64,000 nucleotides of DNA. It comes from Cytophagaceae bacterium (lineage in GTDB: Bacteria > Bacteroidota > Bacteroidia > Cytophagales > Spirosomataceae). The translations under genes were made by a program, and so were the position numbers. Positions 27,463-35,781 of this stretch are shown here, piece by piece; position 1 is the first letter of the stretch, and every line of letters begins with the position of its first letter. The notes below the pieces were generated by a model that was not told where the DNA came from, did not search any database, and saw only the letters and a list, made by a program, of their open reading frames with translations. The DNA lies in the NCBI GenBank assembly GCA_027486845.1, contig JAIXOL010000058.1, positions 149,159-213,158 on the forward strand. The letters run 5' to 3'.

Positions 27463-27680
27463 TGATATGAGATACAGGATTTGAGATGGTTCGACACAGA
27501 GATAAAAAATTGATTATCAGTAGATTAATCAATATTTTCTTGTCGTTCATTTTCGTCTCAGTAATTAAAAAGACAATATTAAACGACAATTTTAAATATT
27601 ATAAATACTGATAACTAGTATTTTATCGCTACGACGAACGGTCTCATATATCTTGTCTCATATTCTTAGCCTCGGTACTT
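27463..27680. repeat. ~215-bp imperfect inverted-repeat element
   Basis: The left arm, starting TATGAGATACAGGATTTGAG, runs through GAGATAAAAAATTGATTATC to TTGTCGTTCATTTTCGTC. The right arm, read on the minus strand from 27664, repeats it as TATGAGACAAGATATATGAG, GCGATAAAATACTAGTTATC and TTGTCGTTTAATATTGTC. There is no coding potential. Single-arm relatives occur at 32816-32950 and 35611-35696. The structure is like a MITE or a folded RNA element. Confidence 0.65.
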
Positions 27681-27698
27681 AAAAAGCAAAATTGTTGT

Positions 27699-29258
27699 TT
27701 ACAAAGGAATATTTCCGTGTTTTTTGCGAGGTAAATTAGCAGCCTTATTTTCAAGCATTTTGAAGGCTTTCAAAAGCTTTTCACGGGTATCCGTTGGATT
27801 AATCACTTCGTCGATGTAGCCTCGGTTTGCTGCCATATATGGATTTGCAAATTTATCGGTGTATTCTTCTATTTTGCTTTTTAATTCAGCCGCCGAATCT
27901 TCTGCCTCAGAAATTTCTTTTTTGAAAATAATCTCGGCTGCACCAGCTGCACCCATTACCGCAATTTCGGCCGAAGTCCAAGCATAATTCATGTCAGCAC
28001 CGATGTGCTTTGAGTTCATTACGCAATAAGCACCGCCGTAAGCTTTGCGAGTAATTACAGTTATACGTGGAACAGTTGCCTCGCAGAAAGCATATAGGAG
28101 TTTTGCACCGTGCGATATTATTCCATTCCATTCTTGGTCAGTACCTGGCAAAAAACCTGGAACATCTTCCAAAACCAAAAGAGGTATATTATAACAATCA
28201 CAGAAACGTACAAATCTCGCACCTTTTATACTTGCATTAATATCTAGAACACCCGCCATTACAGCTGGCTGATTTCCTACGATTCCGATTGAACGTCCAC
28301 CGATTCGAGCAAAACCAACAACAATGTTTTCTGCAAAGTTTTTATGTACTTCAAAGAAACTACCTTCGTCAACCAATTGCTCTATTACCTCACGCATATC
28401 GTAAGGTTGATTGGGGTTTTCGGGAATTAATTTGTTTAATTCTGGACGTTTTTCGTTAACGTTTGTCACATAAGTAGCAAAAGGTGGTTGTTCTTCGCAA
28501 TTAGAAGGGATATAGCTAAAAAGTTTTTTAATATCGTTGATACACGTAATTTCATTAGCTGAAACGAAGTGCGTAACCCCCGATTTTGTAGCGTGAGTCA
28601 TTGCTCCGCCCAACTCTTCAGAACTTACATCTTCATGAGTTACGGTTTTTACGACGTTTGGTCCAGTTACAAACATATATGAAGTGTTTTCAACCATCAT
28701 TACAAAGTCTGTTAAGGCAGGAGAGTAAACTGCTCCGCCTGCACACGGCCCCATAATAGCTGAAATCTGTGGAATTACGCCCGAAGCCAAGGTATTACGG
28801 TAGAAAATATCGGCATATCCTGCCAAAGAGTTTACACCTTCTTGGATTCTTGCTCCACCCGAATCGTTCAAACCAATTAGTGGAGCTCCATTTTTCATGG
28901 CCATATCCATGATTTTACAGATTTTTTCAGCATAAGTTTCTGAAAGTGAACCTCCAAAAACCGTAAAATCTTGAGCAAAAACATAGATCAATCGTCCAGT
29001 AATTGTCCCATAACCAGTCACTACGCCATCACCCAAATAATATTCTTTATCTAGGCCAAAGTCTTTGCTGCGGTGCATCACAAATTTGCCAATTTCTTCA
29101 AATGTTCCTTCATCGAGCAATAGTTCGATGCGTTCACGAGCAGTAAGTTTTCCTTTTTTATGTTGAGCCTCAATTCTTTTCTCGCCTCCACCCAAAAGTG
29201 CTTCGTCATTTTTGCGGTTTAGCATTTCGAGTTTGTTTAAATTTGATTTTGCTGTCAT
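27699..29258 (-). CDS. Acyl-CoA carboxylase carboxyltransferase (beta) subunit
   Basis: 519 residues, the usual size of propionyl/methylmalonyl-CoA-type carboxyltransferase subunits. Typical segments are [20 protein letters not shown] near the N-terminus, [13 protein letters not shown], the biotin-binding-side [17 protein letters not shown], and the C-terminal [10 protein letters not shown]. It transfers carboxyl from carboxybiotin to an acyl-CoA, most likely propionyl-CoA, for methylmalonyl-CoA formation. The biotin carboxylase and carrier subunits are not adjacent, so the holoenzyme must use genes elsewhere. Specificity cannot be fixed from sequence alone. Confidence 0.93.
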   Translation of the reverse strand: MTAKSNLNKLEMLNRKNDEALLGGGEKRIEAQHKKGKLTARERIELLLDEGTFEEIGKFVMHRSKDFGLDKEYYLGDGVVTGYGTITGRLIYVFAQDFTVFGGSLSETYAEKICKIMDMAMKNGAPLIGLNDSGGARIQEGVNSLAGYADIFYRNTLASGVIPQISAIMGPCAGGAVYSPALTDFVMMVENTSYMFVTGPNVVKTVTHEDVSSEELGGAMTHATKSGVTHFVSANEITCINDIKKLFSYIPSNCEEQPPFATYVTNVNEKRPELNKLIPENPNQPYDMREVIEQLVDEGSFFEVHKNFAENIVVGFARIGGRSIGIVGNQPAVMAGVLDINASIKGARFVRFCDCYNIPLLVLEDVPGFLPGTDQEWNGIISHGAKLLYAFCEATVPRITVITRKAYGGAYCVMNSKHIGADMNYAWTSAEIAVMGAAGAAEIIFKKEISEAEDSAAELKSKIEEYTDKFANPYMAANRGYIDEVINPTDTREKLLKAFKMLENKAANLPRKKHGNIPL

Positions 29259-29379
29259 TGTTATCTTGGATGTTCGTTGAGTTGAACAAATCTAAGAAAA
29301 TCTACCATAAAAAGGCGAGTTATAGTGTGTCTATTTTCTAATTTTCTTACTAAAAAAAATAGTTAGGTAGAGGTGTTGG

Positions 29380-29408
29380 GTATAGACGCTGCATTGCAAC
29401 GTCTATAC
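29380..29408. repeat. Palindrome related to the GAGACGTTGC family
   Basis: GTATAGACG (29380-29388) pairs with CGTCTATAC (29400-29408) around CTGCATTGCAA. It is a shorter, diverged relative of the 57-bp palindrome at 11042-11098 and sits just after the LytTR regulator stop on the minus strand, where it could act as a terminator. Confidence 0.55.
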
Positions 29409-29426
29409 GTATGCGTGTAAAATTGA

Positions 29427-30167
29427 TTATAATGACATCAAATCTTTGAATTTGATAGCTTGTCGGCGAGAAATCTCAATTTTTTCAGTAGCAGTTCCTT
29501 TTTCAGTTATTTTCAAGGTTACTAAAAGGCCCCCTGAAAACCATGGTTCAATTTTGTCAATCCAAGCTAAATTAATAATATGCTTGCGATTGGCACGAAA
29601 ATATATTTTGGGGTCGAGACGTTCTTCGAGGCTATTTAACGATTTAAGAATCATTGGTTTTTGGTCGTCGAAGTGCAGACGCACATAATTACCCATTGAT
29701 TCAAATAAACGCACTTTGCCTAGCTTTACGAACCAACATTTTTCTCCATCTTTCACAAAAACCTGGTCAGATTCGCCTAAAAGTTTGATGCCTTCCTTAC
29801 GTTCTACTTCATGAATTTGCTCTTCTTCTACACGCTGAATTGCTTCGGCTAAGCGTTGTATGTCAACGGGCTTCATCAAATAATCAAGTGCATTGAACTC
29901 AAAGGCTTTAAGTGCATATTCGTCATAAGCAGTAGTAAAGATAACTTCTGGCACTTTTCCTTCGATTGCTTCAAGTAGTTGAAAGCCATTTTTTCCAGGC
30001 ATCTGAATATCTAAGAATAACAAATCGGGCGATAATTCATCAATTAGATTAAGTGCTTCGTCGGCGTTGGCTGCTTCTCCAATTATTTCAATTTTTGGAA
30101 AATTTTCTAACAAACGACGCAATTCATTGCGAGCCAAGCGTTCGTCGTCTATGATAAGTGCTTTCAT
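29427..30167 (-). CDS. LytTR-family response regulator
   Basis: 246 residues from the ATG at 30167 (MKALIIDDERLARNEL). A longer frame reaching 30314 would translate a repetitive leader and is rejected. The receiver domain has the acidic pair DD near residue 8, the phospho-acceptor Asp in LLFLDIQMPG and Lys in LMKPVD. The C-terminal LytTR DNA-binding domain (about 140-246) contains FESMGNYVRLHF and YFRANRKHIINL. It is the output partner of the LytS-type histidine kinase encoded just upstream on the same strand. The target genes are unknown. Confidence 0.93.
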   Translation of the reverse strand: MKALIIDDERLARNELRRLLENFPKIEIIGEAANADEALNLIDELSPDLLFLDIQMPGKNGFQLLEAIEGKVPEVIFTTAYDEYALKAFEFNALDYLMKPVDIQRLAEAIQRVEEEQIHEVERKEGIKLLGESDQVFVKDGEKCWFVKLGKVRLFESMGNYVRLHFDDQKPMILKSLNSLEERLDPKIYFRANRKHIINLAWIDKIEPWFSGGLLVTLKITEKGTATEKIEISRRQAIKFKDLMSL

Positions 30168-30313
30168 TTGGTGATTGTTTATTGGTATATCAGTTATTGG
30201 GAAATTGGTTATTGGTTTATTAGTTGTTGGGAAATTGGTTAATGGGAAATTGGTTATCAGGAAATTAATTATTACCCTAAACCAGTAGCGAATAACTAGT
30301 CTACCAGTAACCA
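30168..30313 (-). repeat. Phased short repeats between the kinase and regulator genes
   Basis: Read on the minus strand the 146-bp gap is built from repeats of ACCAATTTCCCAATAAC and shorter variants (ACCAATAA, AACTAATAA). Similar but weaker strings precede gudD's stop side (53780-53866) and lie in the gap at 56822-56983. It may be a leader or spacer grown by slippage. Confidence 0.5.
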
Positions 30314-30316
30314 ATT

Positions 30317-31411
30317 TTAGCTAGCCGCCCGAATATTCGATGAATCGAGTGAGATATTATTATTTTTTACATCATTGTTTGCTGTTGGAATTTCTATTTC
30401 TGCACAAACGGTCAAATTGTCTTCTTGATAAATTTTGAAAGACGAATCTGTGCCATAAAGAATATCAAGTCGTTGGGCGGTATTTTTTAGTCCAAAACCA
30501 CTTGATTCAGAATCTGAGTCAGTACTGCGTAATTGTCCTGTATTTCTGATTTTTATTTGAAGTTTATCTTTAATAATGCTCGTATTGATTTCGATAAATC
30601 CCCAGCCAATAGCTTTTTGGACACCGTGCTTTATGGCGTTTTCTACCAAAGTCTGAAGCATCATTGGTGGAACTTGAATGCCTAATGTATTTTCATCAAC
30701 ATCCCATTTTGATTGCAATCGTTCTTCGTAACGTACTTTTTCGAGTGCCAAATAGTCTTCAACTGTTCGAAGTTCTTCTTTTAGCGAAATAGTTGTACGG
30801 CGGTCAGCAATGAGTGAACTTCTTAGAATATTCGATAGTTGAGTGATTCCTTGTTGGGCTTTGGTGGGGTCTTCATAAACCAATGCTCTGATACTATTAA
30901 GTGCATTGAATATAAAATGAGGGTTCATTTGAGCTTTTAGTACTTTGGCTTCTGATTCTTTAATAGAATTACGAAGTTTGAGTTGCTCGATTTCTCGTTG
31001 ACGTTTTTCTTCAGAATAATGATAAAAGATATAAACCAAAACCCAAACCATTGTTGGTTTTGAGAGGTTGATAAAATACTCAATGGCGAGAATTGGATTT
31101 TCGCTCAAAAGTTGGCCTGTATATTTGGCGTCAAGTGGAAGGTTCAAGGCTACCATGAAATCTGTCATAACAAAAACGCCTAAAACAACTCTTATCGCTA
31201 TTTGAGTCATTGGAAGTATAATCCAATTATAACGCTTGACGATGTATCTGAAAGAATGGGTCAAAAAAATGGCCAAAATTATATTGGCAAATGCTTGAAA
31301 AAGCATCTGATTTTCAAAACCATATTGTACTGAATACACAAATACTTCGTTTCCGAAATAAAGTGACCAGCCTATAATCTGGAATAACCAATATAATTTG
31401 TTTTTACTCAT
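30317..31411 (-). CDS. LytS-type sensor histidine kinase
   Basis: 364 residues from the ATG at 31411 (MSKNKLYWLFQIIGW); an ATG nine codons upstream is also possible. Four transmembrane segments occupy about residues 1-150. A short coiled linker follows, then the His_kinase domain (PF06580) with the phospho-acceptor His in KAQMNPHFIFNALNS, and an HATPase region with LVENAIKHGV and GFGLKNTAQRL. There is no obvious extracellular sensor, so it likely senses a membrane-linked signal. It pairs with the LytTR regulator that follows. Confidence 0.92.
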   Translation of the reverse strand: MSKNKLYWLFQIIGWSLYFGNEVFVYSVQYGFENQMLFQAFANIILAIFLTHSFRYIVKRYNWIILPMTQIAIRVVLGVFVMTDFMVALNLPLDAKYTGQLLSENPILAIEYFINLSKPTMVWVLVYIFYHYSEEKRQREIEQLKLRNSIKESEAKVLKAQMNPHFIFNALNSIRALVYEDPTKAQQGITQLSNILRSSLIADRRTTISLKEELRTVEDYLALEKVRYEERLQSKWDVDENTLGIQVPPMMLQTLVENAIKHGVQKAIGWGFIEINTSIIKDKLQIKIRNTGQLRSTDSDSESSGFGLKNTAQRLDILYGTDSSFKIYQEDNLTVCAEIEIPTANNDVKNNNISLDSSNIRAAS

Positions 31412-31474
31412 AATGTCATGATAGTTTTTTTGATTCAAAAATATAGTTTTGGATTCAACTATGAATAAAAATAC

Positions 31475-31504
31475 AGAAAACCCGACTAAAAAGACGGGTT
31501 TTCT
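31475..31504 (-). terminator. Terminator of the histidine phosphatase gene
   Basis: AGAAAACCCG (31475-31484) pairs perfectly with CGGGTTTTCT (31495-31504). It lies between the phosphatase stop and the kinase start, both on the minus strand. Confidence 0.7.
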
Positions 31505-31539
31505 ACATCAATGGGAAAATGATTCTATAAGCGGACATA

Positions 31540-32178
31540 TTATTTTACCAAGAGTTTGGTCAAATGTTCGGTATCGTTGGCTAAATCAAGACTGAACTTT
31601 TTTGTTTGATAATCATAACTTAGGCGATAAAGGCATAAATTGCTATGATTGAAGGTATCCATTTCTGAAAGTGGAAGGTCAAGCAGGTGAGTCAATAGAA
31701 TCCTTATAGCACGGCCGTGCATAGCTACTAAAATCATTTGTTCGTCAGAACGAGCAATTATTTCTTCAAAAGCTGTTTTTTGTCGAGCAACTACTTGTTC
31801 CGGGGTTTCGCCACCCGTAGCGGCAGGAATATCAGTTTTGCCTTTTCCCCAATTAGCGATGATTTCAAGATAATTTTCGTCTTCAAGATAATTTGGTACT
31901 TTACCTTCTTTTTCACCCCAACTTATTTCATTTAGGCCTTCAAACTGCTCATAGGGAATACCAAGATTGATGAATTCTTGAACCGATTGCACTGTACGGC
32001 GTAGCTTTGAAGTATATATTTTATCGAACTCGATATCTTGATAAACATCAAAAAAAGCCCTTGCCTGTAAAAAGCCAAGTTCGTTTAGATCTGAGTCGAT
32101 ACCACTGCCTTGAACTACTCCTCGGCGATTGAACTCAGTTTCTCCATGACGTATCAAATAAATTGTTTTGGTAAGCAA
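31540..32178 (-). CDS. Histidine phosphatase family protein (phosphoglycerate-mutase-like)
   Basis: 212 residues. The N-terminal YLIRHGETEFNRRG contains the catalytic RHG His. The second conserved His is in LVAMHGRAIR, with the acidic residue in LNEISWGEKEGK. The length and the absence of insertions fit the small cofactor-dependent phosphatase branch (such as GpmB, CobC and PhoE) rather than glycolytic phosphoglycerate mutase. The substrate cannot be determined. It is monocistronic, with its own terminator. Confidence 0.88.
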   Translation of the reverse strand: MLTKTIYLIRHGETEFNRRGVVQGSGIDSDLNELGFLQARAFFDVYQDIEFDKIYTSKLRRTVQSVQEFINLGIPYEQFEGLNEISWGEKEGKVPNYLEDENYLEIIANWGKGKTDIPAATGGETPEQVVARQKTAFEEIIARSDEQMILVAMHGRAIRILLTHLLDLPLSEMDTFNHSNLCLYRLSYDYQTKKFSLDLANDTEHLTKLLVK

Positions 32179-32330
32179 AATATCAGTATTTAAAATTGAA
32201 ACTATCTAAAACAAACCTTAGTTTTGACCCTAAAATTAACAAAGTCGCAAAATTACATAATATTAAACGATATCATTAGGCTACAATACAAATTTTTAAA
32301 TTATTTAAAACACTAAAACATCCAATAGGA

Positions 32331-32750
32331 ATGATATTTAAGAATAAGTTTGATTTGACAAAACAATTTGGTGAAGTTTCAATGGGGGATCATTTGGGAA
32401 TTGAATTTGTAGAAATAGGAGAAGACTTTGTATCTGCAAGAATGCCCGTTGACCACCGTACCAAACAGCCTTTTGGAATTCTACATGGTGGAGCATCGGT
32501 GGTTTTGGCCGAAACACTTGGAAGTATGGCTTCAGTAATGGTATTGGATGATATGGAAAAACAAAGGGCAGTTGGTCTGGAAATTAATGCTAATCATATT
32601 CGTTCGGTAAGCAGCGGTTGGGTTTATGGAAAAGCAACTCCAATTCATCTTGGCCGTACAACTCATATTTGGGATATAAGAATTACTTCAGAAGAACAAA
32701 AACTTGTTTGTGTTGTGCGTCTAACGGTTGCAGTTATTGAAGTAAAATGA
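32331..32750 (+). CDS. Hotdog-fold thioesterase (PaaI/MenI type)
   Basis: 139 residues, a complete single hotdog domain. FGILHGGASVVLAETLGSMAS carries the helix with the catalytic Glu (in LAETLG) and the HGG turn typical of the YdiI/MenI/EntH group. VGLEINANHIRSV is the conserved central strand. The likely role is hydrolysis of 1,4-dihydroxy-2-naphthoyl-CoA in menaquinone synthesis, or of another aryl/acyl-CoA; the genes around it do not decide. Confidence 0.88.
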   Translation: MIFKNKFDLTKQFGEVSMGDHLGIEFVEIGEDFVSARMPVDHRTKQPFGILHGGASVVLAETLGSMASVMVLDDMEKQRAVGLEINANHIRSVSSGWVYGKATPIHLGRTTHIWDIRITSEEQKLVCVVRLTVAVIEVK

Positions 32751-32815
32751 TGCTTGCCGTTTGATATTTGCACTATAATGTATAGTTTTAATATTGAAGT
32801 ACAAGAAATGGAATT

Positions 32816-32950
32816 CGAGACGGTTCGCCGCTGCGACGGTTCGCCGCGGCGATGGTTTGCGACAGCGACGGTTCTCAAAAGAGATAAAAGCTTGATTATC
32901 AACAAATAAATTGACAAATCCTTGTCGCTTATTTTCGTTTCAGTACTTAT
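32816..32950 (+). repeat. Single-arm copy of the dispersed element, with a GC-rich tandem insert
   Basis: GAGATAAAAGCTTGATTATC followed by TTGTCGCTTATTTTCGTTTC and AGTACTTAT matches the arm of the element at 27463-27680. Its 5' part (32817-32875) is expanded into four or five degenerate GACGGTTCGCCGC-type units, which are strikingly GC-rich for this genome. The 318-bp gap around it holds no gene. Confidence 0.6.
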
Positions 32951-33067
32951 TTAAACATGAAAATTAGTGTTAATATTTGAATAACCCATCCAACACTTTC
33001 AAATAAATTGAGAAATTTGATACTTTTATATCGCTAATCACAAAAACTAAATCGTGTTAAACAAATC

Positions 33068-33835
33068 ATGCAAAACAAACTTTTCAATAATCAAGTAGCC
33101 ATCGTTACAGGGGCTGGTGTGGGCATCGGTTTTGAAGTGGCTCGTCAACTCGCTGCACAAGGAGCAAAAGTAGTTTTAAACGATATTGATACAGATTTGG
33201 CGAATTCGGCCAGTCAAAAAATCAGTGAGCAAGGCGGAATTTGTGTGGCCTTCGGTGGAGATATTTCAGAAATAAAAACCATCCAAGACATTGTGACATT
33301 TACAGTGGAAACTTTCAAGAAATTAGATATTTTGGTTGCAAATGCAGGAATTACGACTTTCGGAGATTTCTTAGAATATCAACCAGAATCAATGAATAAA
33401 TTGCTGCAAGTCAACCTTTTCGGAACGTTTTTCTTGACACAAGCCGCCGCCAAACAAATGGTTTTACAAGGGCATGGCGGAAGTATTTTACTAACATCAT
33501 CGGTGACTGCCCATGCGGCTCACCTCAATTTGGCTGCTTACGGAATGACTAAAGCCGCCATTGACCAACTGTCCAAAAACCTAATTGTGGATTTGGCACC
33601 GCACAAAATCAATATTAACACCATTGTTCCTGGGGCAACATTAACCGAACGCACACTCGAAGATGCCGAGTACATCAAAACCTGGTCGAGAATTACACCA
33701 TCGGGCAGGCCAGCAACCGTGGAAGATATTGCTAATGCCGCTTTATTTTTGGTTTCACCTTTGTCTCGTCAAATTATGGGGCAAAATCTTGTCATTGATG
33801 GTGGTTGGGTTTCGGTGGGGGTTTCGCCTTATTAG
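33068..33835 (+). CDS. Short-chain dehydrogenase/reductase
   Basis: 255 residues. The Rossmann motif VTGAGVGIGFEVAR near the N-terminus, LVANAGITTFG, the catalytic Ser in LLTSSVTAH and YGMTK (Tyr and Lys) identify a classical SDR. The C-terminus GQNLVIDGGWVSVG is typical of glucose-1-dehydrogenase- or FabG-like members. It would oxidise or reduce a sugar or other alcohol with NAD(P). It stands alone on the plus strand between repeat-rich gaps, so the substrate is unknown. Confidence 0.9.
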   Translation: MQNKLFNNQVAIVTGAGVGIGFEVARQLAAQGAKVVLNDIDTDLANSASQKISEQGGICVAFGGDISEIKTIQDIVTFTVETFKKLDILVANAGITTFGDFLEYQPESMNKLLQVNLFGTFFLTQAAAKQMVLQGHGGSILLTSSVTAHAAHLNLAAYGMTKAAIDQLSKNLIVDLAPHKININTIVPGATLTERTLEDAEYIKTWSRITPSGRPATVEDIANAALFLVSPLSRQIMGQNLVIDGGWVSVGVSPY

Positions 33836-33930
33836 ATTCGGCCAATTCGGCTGTTTGATACGCTCAGCTAACGGATAAATAAATAATAGCAAAACCATGA
33901 TACGAATGTTGAGTTTTGATTATAACCAAC

Positions 33931-34144
33931 TCCGATAGCCTAAATGTTAGCGAATGAAGTTGGAAGGTTCGGCTGATTTTAACATCAGTCATTGTGTTAA
34001 CCGTTTTTAAAACGGCAGTAGAGAATAAATTTTTATTCGGTTGCGTTCTAAGAACCCCGTTCGCTTGAGTGTTAGCGAATAAAGTTAAAAGTTCGGCTGA
34101 TTTTTAAGCCGTAGTGGAGCTATCAGTCGTTGTCTCAGCCGTTC
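33931..34144. repeat. Imperfect direct repeat pair in a 414-bp gap
   Basis: Two copies of a ~75-90 bp segment (33931-34006 and 34056-34144) share GTTAGCGAATnAAGTT, then GTTCGGCTGATTTT and a CAGTC...CCGTT tail. The second copy has an insertion that creates a small hairpin (CGGCT/AGCCG). I see no coding potential between the SDR and the YdeI-family gene. Confidence 0.5.
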
Positions 34145-34249
34145 AATATCCATTGCGGGTTACAACGGCGAGAGTAAAAGAAGTAAAAAAGTACCAAATA
34201 GAGCGATAAACTGCTTTATTTTCTTCCAACAAACCAACACTACAATAAA

Positions 34250-34807
34250 ATGACAGCTACTTTTTTTGCAACACATGCAGAATTTAGAGAATGGCTCGAA
34301 AAGCACAATAAAATTGAAACCGAATTGCTGGTAGGTTTCTATAAAGTGAATAGCGGTAAGCCATCAATGTCATGGTCGGAATCGGTTGATCAAGCTCTTT
34401 GTTTTGGTTGGATAGATGGCATCAGAAGAACAATTGATAACCAAAGTTATAGCATTCGTTTTACGCCTCGCAAGCGAATGAGTATTTGGAGTGCCGTTAA
34501 TATCAACAAAATGGCAAAACTCACACAAGCCGGACTAATAACTCCTGAAGGACACAAGGCATTTGAGGCAAGAATTGAAAACAAATCTCGTATTTATTCT
34601 TACGAAAAAGAACTTGATATTCTTAACCCAAACTATGAAAGTCAGTTCAAAATGAAAAAATTAGCATGGGAGTTTTTTGAGAAGCAAGCATCTTCCTACA
34701 AAAATGTAATGATACATTGGATTATGAGTGCTAAACAGGAATCCACCCGATTATCAAGGCTTGAAAAAACAATCAATATTAGCGAACAACAAAAACGAAT
34801 GAGATAA
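34250..34807 (+). CDS. YdeI/OmpD-associated family protein
   Basis: 185 residues. The stretch WSESVDQALCFGWIDG followed by SYSIRFTPRKRMSIWSAVN is the signature of the YdeI/OmdA family, small cytosolic proteins linked in enterobacteria to bacteriocin and peptide resistance. The molecular role is unknown. The next gene, four bases downstream, belongs to a related fusion family, so the two are probably translated together. Confidence 0.85.
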   Translation: MTATFFATHAEFREWLEKHNKIETELLVGFYKVNSGKPSMSWSESVDQALCFGWIDGIRRTIDNQSYSIRFTPRKRMSIWSAVNINKMAKLTQAGLITPEGHKAFEARIENKSRIYSYEKELDILNPNYESQFKMKKLAWEFFEKQASSYKNVMIHWIMSAKQESTRLSRLEKTINISEQQKRMR

Positions 34808-34811
34808 AAAA

Positions 34812-35453
34812 ATGAATCCTAAACTTGACTTATTTTTTGAGAAAGCCACAAAATGGCAAGAAGAATTAGTGAAATTACGAGAAATCGTTCTTGATTGCGG
34901 ACTAACTGAAGAATTGAAATGGGGTGTTCCGTGCTATACTTTCAATAAAACAAATGTTATTATACTCGGTGGATTTAAAGATTACTGTTTCATCAGTTTT
35001 CTTAAAGGAGTATTATTGCATGATTCAGAAAATATACTGCAAAAACCAGGCGAAAATACTCAGTCGGGGCGTATCATTCCGTTTACTGATATTCAGAAAA
35101 TAATTGGTATGAACCAAACTTTGAAAGCATATATTTACGAGGCTATCGAGGTTGAAAAAGCAGGTTTAAAAGTGGAATCCAATAGTAAAACTGAATTAGT
35201 ATTTCCTGATGAGCTGCTGCAAAAATTTGAATCTAATCCAACCTTTAAAGTTGCTTTTGAAGCACTGACACCAGGCAGACAACGGGCTTACAATATCTAT
35301 TTTTCTGGAGCTAAACAGTCGAAGTCTCGAGAGTCGAGGATAGAAAGTTATGTCCAACGAATCCTTAGCGGAAAGGGCTTTAATGACTGCACTTGTGGAC
35401 TGTCAAAAAGGCTTCCTAATTGTGATGGCTCGCATAAATATATTAAAGTCTAA
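34812..35453 (+). CDS. DUF1801-YdeI fusion with a C-terminal CDGSH motif
   Basis: 213 residues. Residues about 15-115 form a DUF1801 domain (LKWGVPCYTF, CFISFLKGVLL). Residues about 140-195 are the YdeI/OmdA-type helical domain (ALTPGRQRAYNIYFSGAKQ). The last 20 residues, CTCGLSKRLPNCDGSH, match the CDGSH iron-sulphur pattern CxCxx(S/T)xxxPxCDG(S/T)H, whose three Cys and one His bind a [2Fe-2S] cluster in mitoNEET-type proteins. The tail is very short for a full CDGSH domain. It follows the YdeI gene by four bases. A redox or stress role is plausible, not shown. Confidence 0.82.
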   Translation: MNPKLDLFFEKATKWQEELVKLREIVLDCGLTEELKWGVPCYTFNKTNVIILGGFKDYCFISFLKGVLLHDSENILQKPGENTQSGRIIPFTDIQKIIGMNQTLKAYIYEAIEVEKAGLKVESNSKTELVFPDELLQKFESNPTFKVAFEALTPGRQRAYNIYFSGAKQSKSRESRIESYVQRILSGKGFNDCTCGLSKRLPNCDGSHKYIKV

Positions 35454-35610
35454 GTCTCATTTTCTAAACATATATAAATATGGGGGGAATTATAATTGAT
35501 TTCATTTATTTTGGGAAAGGTTTGTCTCTTCATAAAAGAGGATAAATTTAATTATTGAAATATAATTTAGAATTAGTCATGAGACACAAGAAACAAGATA
35601 CAAAAATCCA

Positions 35611-35696
35611 AGACGATTCGAATCAGCGATAAAAGCTTGATTATCAATAAATTAATTTACATATTTTTGTCAATCATTTTTAGCTCAGTACTTATA
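35611..35696 (+). repeat. Single-arm copy of the dispersed element
   Basis: GCGATAAAAGCTTGATTATC, then TTGTCAATCATTTTTAGCTC and AGTACTTAT, match the copy at 32816-32950 and the arms at 27463-27680. It lies in the 328-bp gap before the ThuA gene, which otherwise holds only a promoter-like box. Confidence 0.6.
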
Positions 35697-35731
35697 TTAT
35701 CTAAAAATTAGACAATAATTTAAAATTATTT

Positions 35732-35739
35732 TATATTTG
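35732..35739 (+). promoter_or_regulatory. TAnnTTTG box before the ThuA gene
   Basis: TATATTTG lies 42 bases before the ATG at 35782 and fits the Bacteroidota -7 box. No good -33 element is seen, so confidence is low. Confidence 0.35.
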
Positions 35740-35781
35740 ATATGAAAATGCTTTTTTGCCTACCAATCACTATTTTACAAA

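Noticed and set aside
27463..35696. CRISPR array suggested by recurring repeats
   Set aside because: The copies are far apart, diverged and in both orientations, without regular spacers or cas genes.
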